From: JABFRG01 sp038210445
Lineage (GTDB): Bacteria > Myxococcota_A > Polyangia > Polyangiales > Polyangiaceae
Length of the DNA stretch: 64,000 bases
Direction of reading: 5' to 3'
Assembly (NCBI GenBank): GCA_038210445.1
Contig: JBBQWQ010000042.1
Location: forward strand, 1-64,000
Notes under the pieces: generated by a model
Databases searched by the model: none
The model's input: only the letters and a program-made list of their open reading frames with translations
What the model was told of the DNA's origin: nothing
In this document: positions 54,490-63,683 of the stretch, piece after piece
How the letters are laid out: each line of letters opens with the position of its first letter
How positions within the stretch are numbered: the stretch's first letter is position 1
Made by a program: the position numbers and the translations under genes

Positions 54490-55472
54490 AGCGACTTCTC
54501 CACTTTCACGCCGCGGATGGCGGCACCGGTCTCCACGATGGCCACGCTCGTGCGCTCTTCGTTGCCCGCGATGCGCTTGACGGACAGGAGCACTTCCACG
54601 CCGTCGTCGCGCAGGTAGGCGGCAGAGCCGTTGCCGGCGCCCACTTTTTCCACCACGCGAAAGCCCTTGGCCCGGAGCGCGCGGTCTTCGCGCCCCAGCA
54701 CGTCGGCGGGCTCGCGAGACGTCTCGTAGCCGCGGACGCCCGCTGCGAAGCCGTCGATGGACACGCTGAGCGTGCGGCGGCTATCGGGCGGCCGGACCGC
54801 GAACTCCACGTCGCTGCCCGGCGCGTCGCCCACGGCGGGGAACATCTGGCCGGGCTTCAGCGGGCCGTCGCTCCAGAGCGTGACCACCCGGGTGCCCTTG
54901 GGGCGGCGCTCGGCGAACACGTAGCGAAAGTGCCCGAGGCTGGCGAGATCGCCGGTGACGCCGAGGGCTTGCAGCTCGCGGCGGAGACCATCCGGGCCCC
55001 GCCGCTGGCCGCTCGGGTCCACGAAGCACGCCACCAGACCTCGGCCCTCGGCGTTGGTGCGGACGATGGCGGCATGCGCGGGATCGTTCTTCTGGAGTGG
55101 GATGCGACCTGCGACGGTCTCGGGAATGTCTTGCATGGCCTGGCCCAAGCTCGAGGGCGACGTGCGGCAATAGCGCTCGTAGCGGTCCAGGACCTCGTCG
55201 ACCGACTGGGTGGCGGTGTTGCTCGCCCAGTGCACTTCGGCGCCGTTGATGCGCACCAGGTAGGCGCCGCCGGTGAGATCTTCGAGAGAGGCTAGCTGGT
55301 GGCCGAGGCCCATGCCGCTCTCCATCGCATCGGCATACACCGCGCGCCCGGACACGACGCCGAGGGCGCCGAACACCAGGAGCGAGAATGCCGCCATGCG
55401 AATCGAGCGCATCGAGGGCACGGCAAGGCGCACCAGGCGAGACAGAACGCGGACGAGCAAGGGGAGTTTCAT
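54486..55472 (-). CDS. Exported hypothetical protein of the Tad locus
   Basis: 328 residues from the ATG at 55472, with an N-terminal hydrophobic stretch (MAAFSLLVFGALGVVSGRAVYA). The rest contains a possible repeat of two alpha/beta units (GGAYLVRINGAEVHWASNTA; FRVVEKVGAGNGSAAYLRDDG). No family recognised. It starts 7 bp after the TadE-like gene and its stop overlaps the lipoprotein start, so it belongs to the pilus operon. Confidence 0.72.
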   Translation of the reverse strand: MKLPLLVRVLSRLVRLAVPSMRSIRMAAFSLLVFGALGVVSGRAVYADAMESGMGLGHQLASLEDLTGGAYLVRINGAEVHWASNTATQSVDEVLDRYERYCRTSPSSLGQAMQDIPETVAGRIPLQKNDPAHAAIVRTNAEGRGLVACFVDPSGQRRGPDGLRRELQALGVTGDLASLGHFRYVFAERRPKGTRVVTLWSDGPLKPGQMFPAVGDAPGSDVEFAVRPPDSRRTLSVSIDGFAAGVRGYETSREPADVLGREDRALRAKGFRVVEKVGAGNGSAAYLRDDGVEVLLSVKRIAGNEERTSVAIVETGAAIRGVKVEKSL

Positions 55473-55479
55473 GGGGGTC

Positions 55480-56025
55480 TCAGAAAGTTCGGGCGATGAG
55501 CTCGGCGAGGGCGGCGTAGCGATCGTCGGGAGTGTCGTCGGCGCACGCCACCACGGAGTCCGACGAAACATGACCTTCGAAGCCAAGCGGTTTGGGGGCC
55601 TTCGGGTCCGGCGGCGGGGCGTTGGGATCCGGCTTCGGCAGCGAGGAGGCCTCGCCATCCACGGCGATCGTCGTGACCTTGCCGGTCGCGCCTTCCAGCG
55701 CCAGGGCCTTGTCGAGCGCGGCGATGCCGAGACCGCTCAGGCCCGAGGGGAGCACGTCGAAGGCCAGGTCCTTGGGCTCCTTCTCCTGGAACTTTCGAGT
55801 GCCGAGCTCGCCGGCGACGGGCGCCTTCGAATCGCCCTGGCAGGCGCCCATGGCGTGGGAGATGGAGGCCGTGCGGGCAAGGCGCTGGACCGACATCTTC
55901 TGCGTGTAGAGGAGTCGGAAGTACACCACCGCGGAGAAGCACATGACGAAGAACACGATGACGACGATGGCTTCGACCATGACGGCGCCGCGCTGCCGCT
56001 TGCGAAGAGGCGGGCGCGCGCCCAT
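55480..56025 (-). CDS. TadE-like pseudopilin
   Basis: 181 residues from the ATG at 56025. Signature RQRGAVMVEAIVVIVFFVMCF (prepilin-type cut before Ala, Glu at +5), then a C-terminal soluble domain with two Cys (GACQGD, VACADDT). TadE and TadG-like pseudopilins are processed by TadV and needed for pilus assembly. Its start shares one base with the stop of the upstream TadG-like gene. Confidence 0.83.
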   Translation of the reverse strand: MGARPPLRKRQRGAVMVEAIVVIVFFVMCFSAVVYFRLLYTQKMSVQRLARTASISHAMGACQGDSKAPVAGELGTRKFQEKEPKDLAFDVLPSGLSGLGIAALDKALALEGATGKVTTIAVDGEASSLPKPDPNAPPPDPKAPKPLGFEGHVSSDSVVACADDTPDDRYAALAELIARTF

Positions 56026-57668
56026 CAGTGCACGCCCCGCTTGCTGGTGGCGTCGAGTGCGCGCGAGAGATCGGCGCAGAGCTCCGGGTTCACTGGCTTT
56101 TGCTTCTGTGCGTCCTCGGCCCGCTGGGCAAAGGCCTTGAGGTCCACCGAAGGGGTGTGAACGAAGCCCATCTCGGCCAGCGTCGCCGTGAGTGAGCGGG
56201 GCTCGTTCCACCGACGCAGGCGCGGGCGCCACTTCAGGTGCCACATGGCTTCTTGATCGTCGTTGCATTGGTCCCACTTTCCACTGCAGTCGTAAAAGAA
56301 CTCGGCTTGCGCCCAGGAGGGCATTTCGGCGCCGTCGGGCGTCTCGGCATCGCCGCGCTTCCAGGCGCCGATGCGCACCAGCCGCGCCGAGCGCTTGAGC
56401 CGTGCTGGGTCCATCGAGGCGCCGCCGGCGACCTGCGCTTCGACGACCCCGTTGTGAAATTCATCCGCCACGCGCTTAGGGGTCACGTCGTTCTCGCTGG
56501 GCGTTTCGGTGCTGGAAGTGGCCTTCTTGGCTCTTTCGGCCTGCTCCTTCTGGCGACGCTTCAGGTCGCCTTTTGCCCAATCTTCGCAGCGCACGCGGTC
56601 CGTCCCCTTCTCGACACCATCGGGAAACTTGTCGCGATACTCCTTCACGCTTCGGGCGTCCTGATCGCGGATCATGCGAAGGCGATCGAGCTCGGCCTGC
56701 CGCTCGGGGGTGGTGCTACCGCCCTGGATGCCGCCGGTGGGCGCACCCTTGTCGTCTTTGCCGCTGCACTTGACGCCGTATTCGGCGCACTTCTTCTCCC
56801 ACTGGCTCTCGGAGCGGTCGAAGGCTTTGTTCGTGGCGTCCGGCTCGTGGGCGCACTGCTCCTTGGCGGGGTCGTCGAACAGTCCGTCGATGTCGGTGTC
56901 GCCCGTCGCCGAGCCGATCTCGCAAAAGTGCTTGGGGCTGGTGCTGGCAATCCACGCGAACTTGTCGCCGAGCCACTTCTTGGGTCCGTCGCTGATGCTC
57001 CCGAGCCCGGCCTTCTCGAAAACGTAGCTTGCGAGATAGGGCACCGATCGCCCGGCTTCCTTGCAGAGCTTGTCTTGGCTGCCGCTGGCGATGGGAAGCG
57101 ACGTTTCACTGCCGAAATGGGCCACGCCCGTCTGGGTGACTGCGGGCTCGTAGGCCCCGCCCACGGCGATCATGGCGCCCATGCGTGCGACCTGGGGCGT
57201 CGACTCGGAAACCACGTCCTGGACGCTGCTCAGGGTGCGGAGGGCTTGGTTGATGGGCTCGCGGGTGTCGTTGATGAGCTCCTCACAGGTGGCTGCACCG
57301 GACGCGCACGGCCCGGCGAGAGCGCCCAGATACGGATACACGTATCCGAGTGCAGCAAACACCGCAGCCGCGACGCTGAGCACCAGCTGCGCGATCTTCA
57401 GCGCGACGCGCACGCCGAGAATACACGCCATGACCACGTTGATGAGCACGATGAGGTTCATGCCCCGGGCGTGCAGCGCGGCATCGCTGAAGGCGACCGC
57501 GTCGGCCGCTTCCTGCGCGCGTTCGCGATAGAGAATCGCATCGCCGAGCCCTGCCAGGTACCAGAGAGCGCCTACCAGGCATACGCACATGAAGATACCG
57601 AGCACCATCACGGCGCCGGCATCGTCGCCTGCTACGCCGCGCAACTTGCGCACACTACTCGTAGACAT
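56025..57668 (-). CDS. TadG-like protein with N-terminal pseudopilin segment
   Basis: 547 residues from the ATG at 57668. N-terminal motif DDAGAVMVLGIFMCVCLVGALWYL is the TadG membrane/pseudopilin segment, and the following region (RAQEAADAVAFSDAALHARGMNLIVLINVVMACILG) is the family signature, with a further membrane segment near 85-110. The large C-terminal domain is soluble, Cys-containing and unlike a von Willebrand A domain, so it differs from the TadG of model loci. It starts inside the upstream TadE-like gene (14-bp overlap). Confidence 0.8.
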   Translation of the reverse strand: MSTSSVRKLRGVAGDDAGAVMVLGIFMCVCLVGALWYLAGLGDAILYRERAQEAADAVAFSDAALHARGMNLIVLINVVMACILGVRVALKIAQLVLSVAAAVFAALGYVYPYLGALAGPCASGAATCEELINDTREPINQALRTLSSVQDVVSESTPQVARMGAMIAVGGAYEPAVTQTGVAHFGSETSLPIASGSQDKLCKEAGRSVPYLASYVFEKAGLGSISDGPKKWLGDKFAWIASTSPKHFCEIGSATGDTDIDGLFDDPAKEQCAHEPDATNKAFDRSESQWEKKCAEYGVKCSGKDDKGAPTGGIQGGSTTPERQAELDRLRMIRDQDARSVKEYRDKFPDGVEKGTDRVRCEDWAKGDLKRRQKEQAERAKKATSSTETPSENDVTPKRVADEFHNGVVEAQVAGGASMDPARLKRSARLVRIGAWKRGDAETPDGAEMPSWAQAEFFYDCSGKWDQCNDDQEAMWHLKWRPRLRRWNEPRSLTATLAEMGFVHTPSVDLKAFAQRAEDAQKQKPVNPELCADLSRALDATSKRGVH

Positions 57669-58212
57669 AGCTCGCTCCCTGGTACGGATACAGGACTTCG
57701 GCATTCACTCGGGTAACCCGCAAGAGTCCGGGGCCCTTCTCACACATGAACAGGTTCACCAGCGCGATCTTGCAAATCGCCTCCGCCTCGACCCGTACGC
57801 GGACCATCTGCGGGCCCCCGGCGCCCAGCGGCTTCAGGTGCGCATCGTCCGGCTGGTCTTTCCCGCCCGGCTCCTCCGCCAGGGGAAACGCAACGTCCAC
57901 CCGCTCCAGCGATCCATCGAGAATCGCCGGAGCGAGGGACACGAGCACTGCATCCCGAACGGCCTGACGACGCCCACGCGCCAACGTGTGAACGTCGTCT
58001 TGCCCGTCGCCATACGCCCCGGGTTCGTCCCCGAAAACCACCGCCGCTGCACGCGCCCCCTGCACGTTCGAATGGTCGACGAGAAGCTTCGTCGAAAAGA
58101 GCAGGGAGAGCTGCAGCAGCGATAGAAAGAAGACGAACACCGGCAGAAATGCGATGAGGAACTCGACCGAGACCGCGCCGTGGGTACTCACATTGAGATT
58201 ATTTCGTAGCAC
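57655..58212 (-). CDS. TadE-like pseudopilin
   Basis: 185 residues from the GTG at 58212, preceded by GAGG. N-terminal segment THGAVSVEFLIAFLPVFVFFL is a prepilin-like leader and transmembrane helix; the rest has FSTKLLVDHSNVQGARAAAVVFGDEPGAYGDG and several Cys near the end (CKIALVNLFMCEKG). Placed between flp and tadG-like genes. Confidence 0.82.
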   Translation of the reverse strand: MLRNNLNVSTHGAVSVEFLIAFLPVFVFFLSLLQLSLLFSTKLLVDHSNVQGARAAAVVFGDEPGAYGDGQDDVHTLARGRRQAVRDAVLVSLAPAILDGSLERVDVAFPLAEEPGGKDQPDDAHLKPLGAGGPQMVRVRVEAEAICKIALVNLFMCEKGPGLLRVTRVNAEVLYPYQGASYVYE

Positions 58213-58265
58213 GAGACACCTCGACAGCGTCGATTCGCGTTCGTTCCGACCGCAAGCACAGAAGT

Positions 58266-58463
58266 TCACTTGGTCGGAATATCGTTCTTCACTGTATCCG
58301 CCTGCTGACCAACCTTCTCGGAGACGTTTCCACCAAACTTGCCGAACGCTACAATCCCGATGATCGCCACGACGCCCACCAGAATGATGTACTCCACGAG
58401 GTTCGCGCCCCGCGTATCACGAACGAGAGAGCGGGACCGAACCACAACCTTGTCGATATTCAT
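58266..58463 (-). CDS. flp: Flp-type major pilin
   Basis: 65 residues from the ATG at 58463 with GGAG five bases upstream; a second ATG twelve bases earlier is less likely. The Flp signature is RDTRGANLVEYIILVGVVAI, i.e. a leader cut after Gly, Glu at +5 and Tyr at +6, followed by a hydrophobic helix and a short polar tail. It is the first gene of the Tad operon. The 229-bp region upstream likely holds its promoter, but no clear box could be identified. Confidence 0.92.
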   Translation of the reverse strand: MNIDKVVVRSRSLVRDTRGANLVEYIILVGVVAIIGIVAFGKFGGNVSEKVGQQADTVKNDIPTK

Positions 58464-58692
58464 TGCAGGCTCCATGTTTTCGCATCAATAAGAAGCGTCG
58501 CCTCCCGAACAATTCGAGCCGCAAGCAACCTGATGCGTTCCACAACCCCTTCGGACACCCGCCAGAACTGTTGCGCGGGAATGACGGTTTGCCGCAATTG
58601 TTCAGCTGCGCAGAGTTCCGCCGGACAAAAAAAGATATTCGCGCTGATCCGCAGGGGGGCGAACCAGCGCGATCTCGTACACAGAACAGCGG
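58464..58692. promoter_or_regulatory. Upstream region of the flp operon
   Basis: 229 bp between the M4 protease stop and the flp start, without a gene. It must carry the flp promoter. I searched for -24/-12 and -35/-10 boxes by eye and found no convincing match. Confidence 0.4.
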
Positions 58693-60720
58693 TTAATCTG
58701 CGCTGTACTCTTGCGGCTTCTCACAAACAAAGTTGTTCTTAGAGTCGAGCACTGCAGTGGGATCGTCTGGAGACACGCGCTTACACCACTCGGTATCGAT
58801 CTTCTCGCACCATCGAGTACTTACATGTTTTCCGCCGCGGCACTCCAACACTGAGTACGGCAGTCCCGACGAGCAAACGTAGCCATCCGAGCGCCCGGCG
58901 CAGCTCACTTCAGGCTGCGGTGCACAGCGAAGGGAGTACCTGCTCATGAATCCTGCATCGAGTACGCCGATCGCACTCCAGGCGCACAGTTCAGACTGAA
59001 ACGCGGTAGGGAACCTCTGCTGAGCCTCCTGCAGGTGACGGACGGCTGCCTCCTTGAATGTCGACCGACTGGTTAGTTTGATTGACGCCGCAAACCACAA
59101 CTTACCGGCTGCATCCCAGCCTAGGGACGGAACTTTTGTTCCGTTCGGATGAGCGCCTCCACTCACCATCAAATAGAAGGCGTAGGTCGGAAGGGTCGAC
59201 ACTTGGTGAACCTCGCAAACACCGCGCACGCCCACACCGGAGGGGCATGCATCTTCGTACGCTGCACGAGTGGAGAACGTAGGCTTCTGCATATTTCGAA
59301 TGCCCTTCCCGTCAACAGTAATTGCCTCACCCATGACGACTGGATTCGGACGAATTTTGGACTGGTATGATATGGTTTTGGACCAATACTCCGCATAAGC
59401 ACCCATCGCGTCTCCAAAGGACTCATTGAGCGCCGACGGTTCGCCGGAGCCTATCAATCTGGACTTTTGGTGTATAATTGCGTGACCCAACTCATGGGTA
59501 ACCACGTCGAGACCGGCGGAGGATGGTAGAATGTTTCCGGACGACGCGACGTTGCCGTCACTGAAGTGCAGCTTCAGATCGGTCGTCGAGAAGAGCGCGA
59601 TTCCTTTGACTACTTCCGGAGTATTGTCGTGGACCACCATGGTCAACTTTGTCCCCTTTCCATCTGCCCCATTGTGGCCGAGTTCATCGGAGTAGAATTT
59701 GAGCGCTTGATAGCCGTGGTAGTGCGCGTCCACGTCGGCCCCCTTGACCGGGTTGGAGTCCCACTTCCCTTTCTCCACCGTGGAGATCTCGTTCTCCCGG
59801 TTGACTGCAATGCCAAAAGAGACTCCGGTGGAAAACTCTCTCGTCTCCAGCAGAGGCGGCGACTCGGACCGGAGTACCCAGCGCTTTGCCTTTCCGGCCT
59901 CGATGACCGGCGTTACATCGATCACGCGGACCGGCTTGGTTTCATTCATGGGCGGGTAGTATCGAACACCGCGAGCTTCCGTATCCCACTCGTATCGAGC
60001 TTCGTCCTTCGCTTCGAGGGCAGTCCCCGTCGTGGCATCCACCGTAGCGACTGGCGCTGCACATGTCCCCACGGGGGACGCGAATTCGGCCCGCCACACC
60101 AGCCGCGCAGGTTGCATCTCGTCGCCATCTACCCCCAGCGTCATCGAAGGGACGGGGAAGTTTGCCTGCGGCGCGGCACACTGGGCTGCCACAGCGGCCA
60201 ACGCGCTCGCACGCGCGACGCCTTCGGACACGGCGGCGTTGGTCGGAACAGTCTCCAGGTCTGCCCGAAAGCTTGGCTGGGCGATGTAGAGCTCGCCCGC
60301 AGCGGTGAAGTCGGCGACGGAGGACGTTTCAAGGACCGGAATGTCGGTGCCCGGCAAGTAGTGGGCAAAACGAACATGGGTGGCTCCGGTGTCCGGGTCC
60401 ACACTCTGGTCCTTGAGCCGCAGCTCGTCTGATTTTCCGGTCCCGTGGAACATGTCACGATACTTTGCGAAGAAGGTGCGAGCCATTTCCTCGGGGCTTC
60501 CCGTACCAACGCGAACGGGCTTCGTCGGCGCCACCAGCCGGATTTCCTTGTTGTCGTGGGTCGTAACGATCCAGGGGACGCCCGTATCCGCGAGCAACCG
60601 GGATTCTGCCTCGTCGATGGGATCGTCCGACGCCGCCTCCGGATCCGCTGCGCAGCCGTAGCCGGCGGCAAGGACGAGAAGAAGCGGGCCAAGGACTGTG
60701 AGATGTGAGCGACGACGCAT
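58693..60720 (-). CDS. Secreted M4-family (thermolysin-like) metalloprotease lipoprotein
   Basis: 675 residues from the ATG at 60720, preceded by a strong GGAGG site. Lipobox LVLAAGYGC. Residues 45-245 form the FTP/PepSY-type propeptide. The catalytic domain has the zinc motif HELGH (409-413) and the third ligand Glu433 in NESFGDAMG, with GGAHPNGTKV further on. A Cys-rich C-terminal domain (CAWSAIGVLD, CAPQPEVSCAGRSDGYVCSS) follows. It should be a secreted or surface-attached peptidase activated by removal of the propeptide. It is separated from the flp gene by 229 bp and shares its propeptide type with the truncated gene at 53 kb. Confidence 0.92.
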   Translation of the reverse strand: MRRRSHLTVLGPLLLVLAAGYGCAADPEAASDDPIDEAESRLLADTGVPWIVTTHDNKEIRLVAPTKPVRVGTGSPEEMARTFFAKYRDMFHGTGKSDELRLKDQSVDPDTGATHVRFAHYLPGTDIPVLETSSVADFTAAGELYIAQPSFRADLETVPTNAAVSEGVARASALAAVAAQCAAPQANFPVPSMTLGVDGDEMQPARLVWRAEFASPVGTCAAPVATVDATTGTALEAKDEARYEWDTEARGVRYYPPMNETKPVRVIDVTPVIEAGKAKRWVLRSESPPLLETREFSTGVSFGIAVNRENEISTVEKGKWDSNPVKGADVDAHYHGYQALKFYSDELGHNGADGKGTKLTMVVHDNTPEVVKGIALFSTTDLKLHFSDGNVASSGNILPSSAGLDVVTHELGHAIIHQKSRLIGSGEPSALNESFGDAMGAYAEYWSKTISYQSKIRPNPVVMGEAITVDGKGIRNMQKPTFSTRAAYEDACPSGVGVRGVCEVHQVSTLPTYAFYLMVSGGAHPNGTKVPSLGWDAAGKLWFAASIKLTSRSTFKEAAVRHLQEAQQRFPTAFQSELCAWSAIGVLDAGFMSRYSLRCAPQPEVSCAGRSDGYVCSSGLPYSVLECRGGKHVSTRWCEKIDTEWCKRVSPDDPTAVLDSKNNFVCEKPQEYSAD

Positions 60721-61018
60721 GATTGAAACCTCCACGATGCCCCTCGGCCGCTTCTGGCCCGCGTTGCCGAGTTTCGGCGCTTCGTTGGACAAGCGCCGGA
60801 AGCTCGAGGTCCAGCGGATTCCCCCGGGGGCGTGGCTGAGCTCGGTGGCCTTGGCTCATTCGGGTCGTCCGCTAGCAACTCGCGCGCGGCTTGGCCGATG
60901 AGCGTGGTCGAGACGGCCGCGAGGTGGGAGCTCGGATTGAGCTGGCAACGCACTCGCCAGCGGAAGGAAGCCAATCCATGAAAAGCGCTAGGATTTCTCC
61001 GCCTGGCTCCTGCTCTGG
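60721..61018. other. Region without a gene between the M4 protease and the IS region
   Basis: About 300 bp with no gene I can support. Several short open frames exist on both strands but none has a family match, signal peptide or good start. It contains the promoter region of the protease gene. Confidence 0.4.
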
Positions 61019-61062
61019 CCGCTCGGAAACTGATCCACTTCGCCGCTCGGAAACTGATCCAC
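61019..61062. repeat. Tandem copy of an IS-end-like repeat
   Basis: The 20-bp sequence ccgctcggaaactgatccac occurs at 61019-61038 and again at 61043-61062, spaced by four bases. The core AAACTGATCCAC resembles the AAACTGACCCCC repeats of the IS21-like element to the right, so it looks like one end of a second IS21-type element whose body is absent or lies elsewhere. Confidence 0.65.
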
Positions 61063-61140
61063 CCGGCACCTCTGTCAAGCGACAGCAGGAACTGACCCCC
61101 CTGCGACACTAAAACTGACCCCCCTCCCGGACCCTACAGC

Positions 61141-61919
61141 TCACGCCTTCGCGTGAGCGCCTGTGAGCAATCCAGCCTTCTTCTTCTTCTGCTTCAACCT
61201 GTAGCTGTCTCCTTGGATCATGAGCGAGTGGGAGTAGTGCAAGAGCCGGTCGAGGATCGCGGCCGCGAGGACATCGTCGCCGAAGACGGCGCCCCACTGC
61301 GTGACGACCTGGTTGGTGGTGATGAGCAAGCTGCCACGCTCGTAGCGTCTGGCGACGAGTTGGAAGAAGAGATGCGCTGCGCGCTTCTCGAAGGGCAGGT
61401 AGCCGAGCTCGTCGACGATGAGGAGCTTCGGCTTCGCGTAGTAAGCGAGCTTCGCATCGAGTTGCCCCTCAACCTCGGCCCGGGCGAGCGAGGCGAGCAG
61501 TGTCGTCGCGCTGACGAAGAGCACGGCGTGTCCCGTCTCGACGGCCGCGCGTCCGAGCGCGATTGCGAGGTGCGTCTTCCCAACGCCCGGTGGTCCGAAG
61601 ATGAGAACGTTCTCGGCGTTGGCGATGAAGCGTCCCGTGGCCAGCTCGCGCACCAGCTTCTGATCCACACTGGGCTGAAACTTGAAGTCGAAGTCGCCCA
61701 TCGTCTTAACCGCGGGAAAATGTGCGATCTGCACGTGCATCGCGATCCGCTTTCGCTGCTTGCTGTCGATCTCTTCGGTGAGGAGGCCGTCGAGGAAGTC
61801 GAGGAACGTCGACTCCTTCTTCGCAGCGTCGGAGAGCACGCATCGAGCCGCTCGACGACGTGACCGAGTCGGAGGCGGGTCAGGCTTGCGACTACTCGCG
61901 CATGAACAAGCTCGTTCAC
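61141..61919 (-). pseudogene. istB: IstB-like helper ATPase, frameshifted
   Basis: IS21 helper protein. The N-terminal part (VNELVHARVVASLTRLRLGHV) reads in one frame from a GTG at 61919, the rest (LSDAAKKESTFLDFLDGLL, Walker A FGPPGVGKTHLA, LLIVDELGYLPF) in another, so a one-base loss at about 61840 breaks the gene. Apart from that the protein is full length with all AAA+ motifs. The start overlaps the istA stop codon by 4 bp. Confidence 0.82.
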
Positions 61920-63188
61920 GATGCCACCTCGATTGCGACTTCATAGTCGCTGAGCTTGCGGCCCATGGCCTCGAGCGCACTGCCCGATGAAGGCGACGCC
62001 ATCGGCGTGCGTCGCCAGAGCCCATCGAAGTGCGCCGGGTCGACGATTCGGGCATGCGGTTCGGTGGAGCGACGGTGTGTCGCGACGCGTGCGACGCCGT
62101 CGAACACCTCGACAGTATCGTCGCCGACCACCACCTCCACGTGCCCGCGAACGAGCTTGAAGGGCACGCTGTACCGTACGGTGTCGATGTCCACGAACGA
62201 GTCGTTGCTCACGCGCCGCTTCAGACGTCGGTGACGAACGACGAGCGGGCCGACCGGGAAAGGCCGCAGTGCATGCCGCTCATCGCGCTCGAAGCGCGTC
62301 AGCGGCGTCTCGTGCGTCGTACCGTGCTCACGTTGGTCCGCGTGCACCATCCAAGACCCGAGGTGCTGCTCGAGGTGCGCGAAGGACTCGAACTCGCGGG
62401 CCGCGAGTGCGTTGCGCTTCACGTACTTGACGCCGCTCTCGGTCTTGCCCTTGGTGCGTGCGCGGTACGGCCCACATGCGCGCGGCAGCACGCCCCAGTC
62501 GCGGCAGAATGCGAGATACGCCGGATGGAACGTCACCGTTTCCGTCGCGCGGTCGCGGCCGATCACGAGCGCCTTCGCGTTGTCGCCGAGCACCTTGGCC
62601 GTGACGCCACCGAAGTGACGGAACGCGCTTGCAATGCCCTCTCGCCAGTCGTCCGAGCGCTGGTTGAGGAAGGCTTTCACGAACAGACGGCGCGAGTACC
62701 CCAGCACCGCCACGAGCAGGTACACCCGCACGAGCTGGCCAGCGATCGCGATCCACTTCTCGCCGAAGTCGATCTGCATTTGCGCACCGGGACTCCGTCT
62801 CGAAGCGCACCGTGGCGATCTCTGCCACGCGCTTGTCGCGGCGCTGTTCGCTCACGGCCCGCTGCACCGTACGCACGCTGGCGTCGACGCCACGCTCGCC
62901 AAGCATCTGCTTCACCACGACCGCGTTGCCCTCGGCCGCGTTCGCAAACAGCTGGCGTGCCTCCGACCGCGCATCATCATCGAGCGCCCTGCGGGCTGGC
63001 CGGGTCTGCACGAGCACCGTCGCTCCGCGCAGATACCGTCGCACGGTGTTGCGTGCCACGCCGACCTCTCGCGCGATCCGCTTCGCGCCCCATCCAGCTT
63101 CTCGCAGAAGCCGCATCTGCCGAACGAGCTCCGCTTCGACCATCGAAACCTCCGCCTCCGGAGGTGCCATGCTCTTCCTGGTTTCCAT
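61916..63188 (-). pseudogene. istA: IstA-like transposase, frameshifted
   Basis: DDE transposase of IS21 type. The N-terminal part contains a helix-turn-helix (LREAGWGAKRIAREVGVARNTVRRYL); the rest of the catalytic region (MQIDFGEKWIAIAGQLVRVYLL, DDWREGIASAFRHFGGVTAKVLGDNAKALV, YRARTKGKTESGVKYVKRNAL) reads in a different frame. The break lies at about 62790. The DDE residues appear intact in the two pieces. Confidence 0.82.
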
Positions 63189-63266
63189 CGAATTCTTCCT
63201 GTCCTTCCGGGACCAGGAGGGGGGTCAGTTTTAGTGTCGCCAGGGGGTCAGTTTTACTGACGCTCA

Positions 63267-63510
63267 ACATCTCGTAGCGACGCGCGTCTTCGATCAGGCA
63301 GAGAGCTGCTGGTGGCTCGGGCGAGACGGGCCGCCAGCTGAACTCGTTGATGACTACGAGCCGCCGCAAGGCATCACGGTTCGTCATGGCAGCCGCGTGT
63401 ACACCTACAAGGGAGACGGCAAACTGCCGGAATCGGTCGCGAATGCACGCGCCGTGCTCGACGCGCTCGATCGCGAGCTCGACGTACAGGGAGGGGCTTT
63501 TACGTTGTGA
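63267..63510 (+). pseudogene. 3' remnant of a gene cut by the IS element
   Basis: From just inside the right flank of the IS element, an open frame of about 80 codons runs to a stop at 63508, with sensible composition (VFDQAESCWWLGRDG, DDYEPPQGITVRHGSRVYTYKGDGKLPESVANARAVLDALDREL). It has no start codon; the 5' part is not found on the left side of the element, so it was lost or the insertion was accompanied by a deletion. The product family is not recognised. Confidence 0.6.
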
Positions 63511-63683
63511 TCGGCCGTGCAATCGTATGGTTCGCGGCGCGGATGCTCGTGGTGATGCCCTTGGCTCCTTTACAAGGGCTGAGGAGCTGCGAAAAGCTCG
63601 CTGAATCCCGCAGAGGAGTGAAGCGCAGGTCGCGAAGTTCGTGCCGGGAGCAACCGGCGCGCGGCGTGGCCGAAGGGGTACCC

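Larger units (their letters stand above)
61073..63266 (-). mobile_element. IS21-family insertion sequence, decayed
   Basis: About 2.2 kb. Both ends carry two related repeats: left TGTCAAGCGACAGCAGGAACTGACCCCC with a second copy cgacactaaaactgacccccctcc at 61103-61126, right the reverse complement with cgacactaaaactgacccccctcc next to TGAGCGTCAGTAAAACTGACCCCC. Paired multiple end repeats, a transposase gene and an IstB helper gene overlapping by 4 bp are the hallmark of IS21. Both genes are frameshifted, so the element is probably inactive. No obvious target duplication was found. Confidence 0.8.

Noticed and set aside
58464..58692. Possible sigma-54 box (tggaac...ttgct) upstream of flp
   Set aside because: Spacing between the GG and GC elements is 13 bases, not the 10 expected for a -24/-12 promoter.
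60891..61112. Short open frames between the M4 protease and the IS element on the plus strand
   Set aside because: No family match or convincing start; composition is that of shadow frames, and the stretch overlaps the IS-end repeats.
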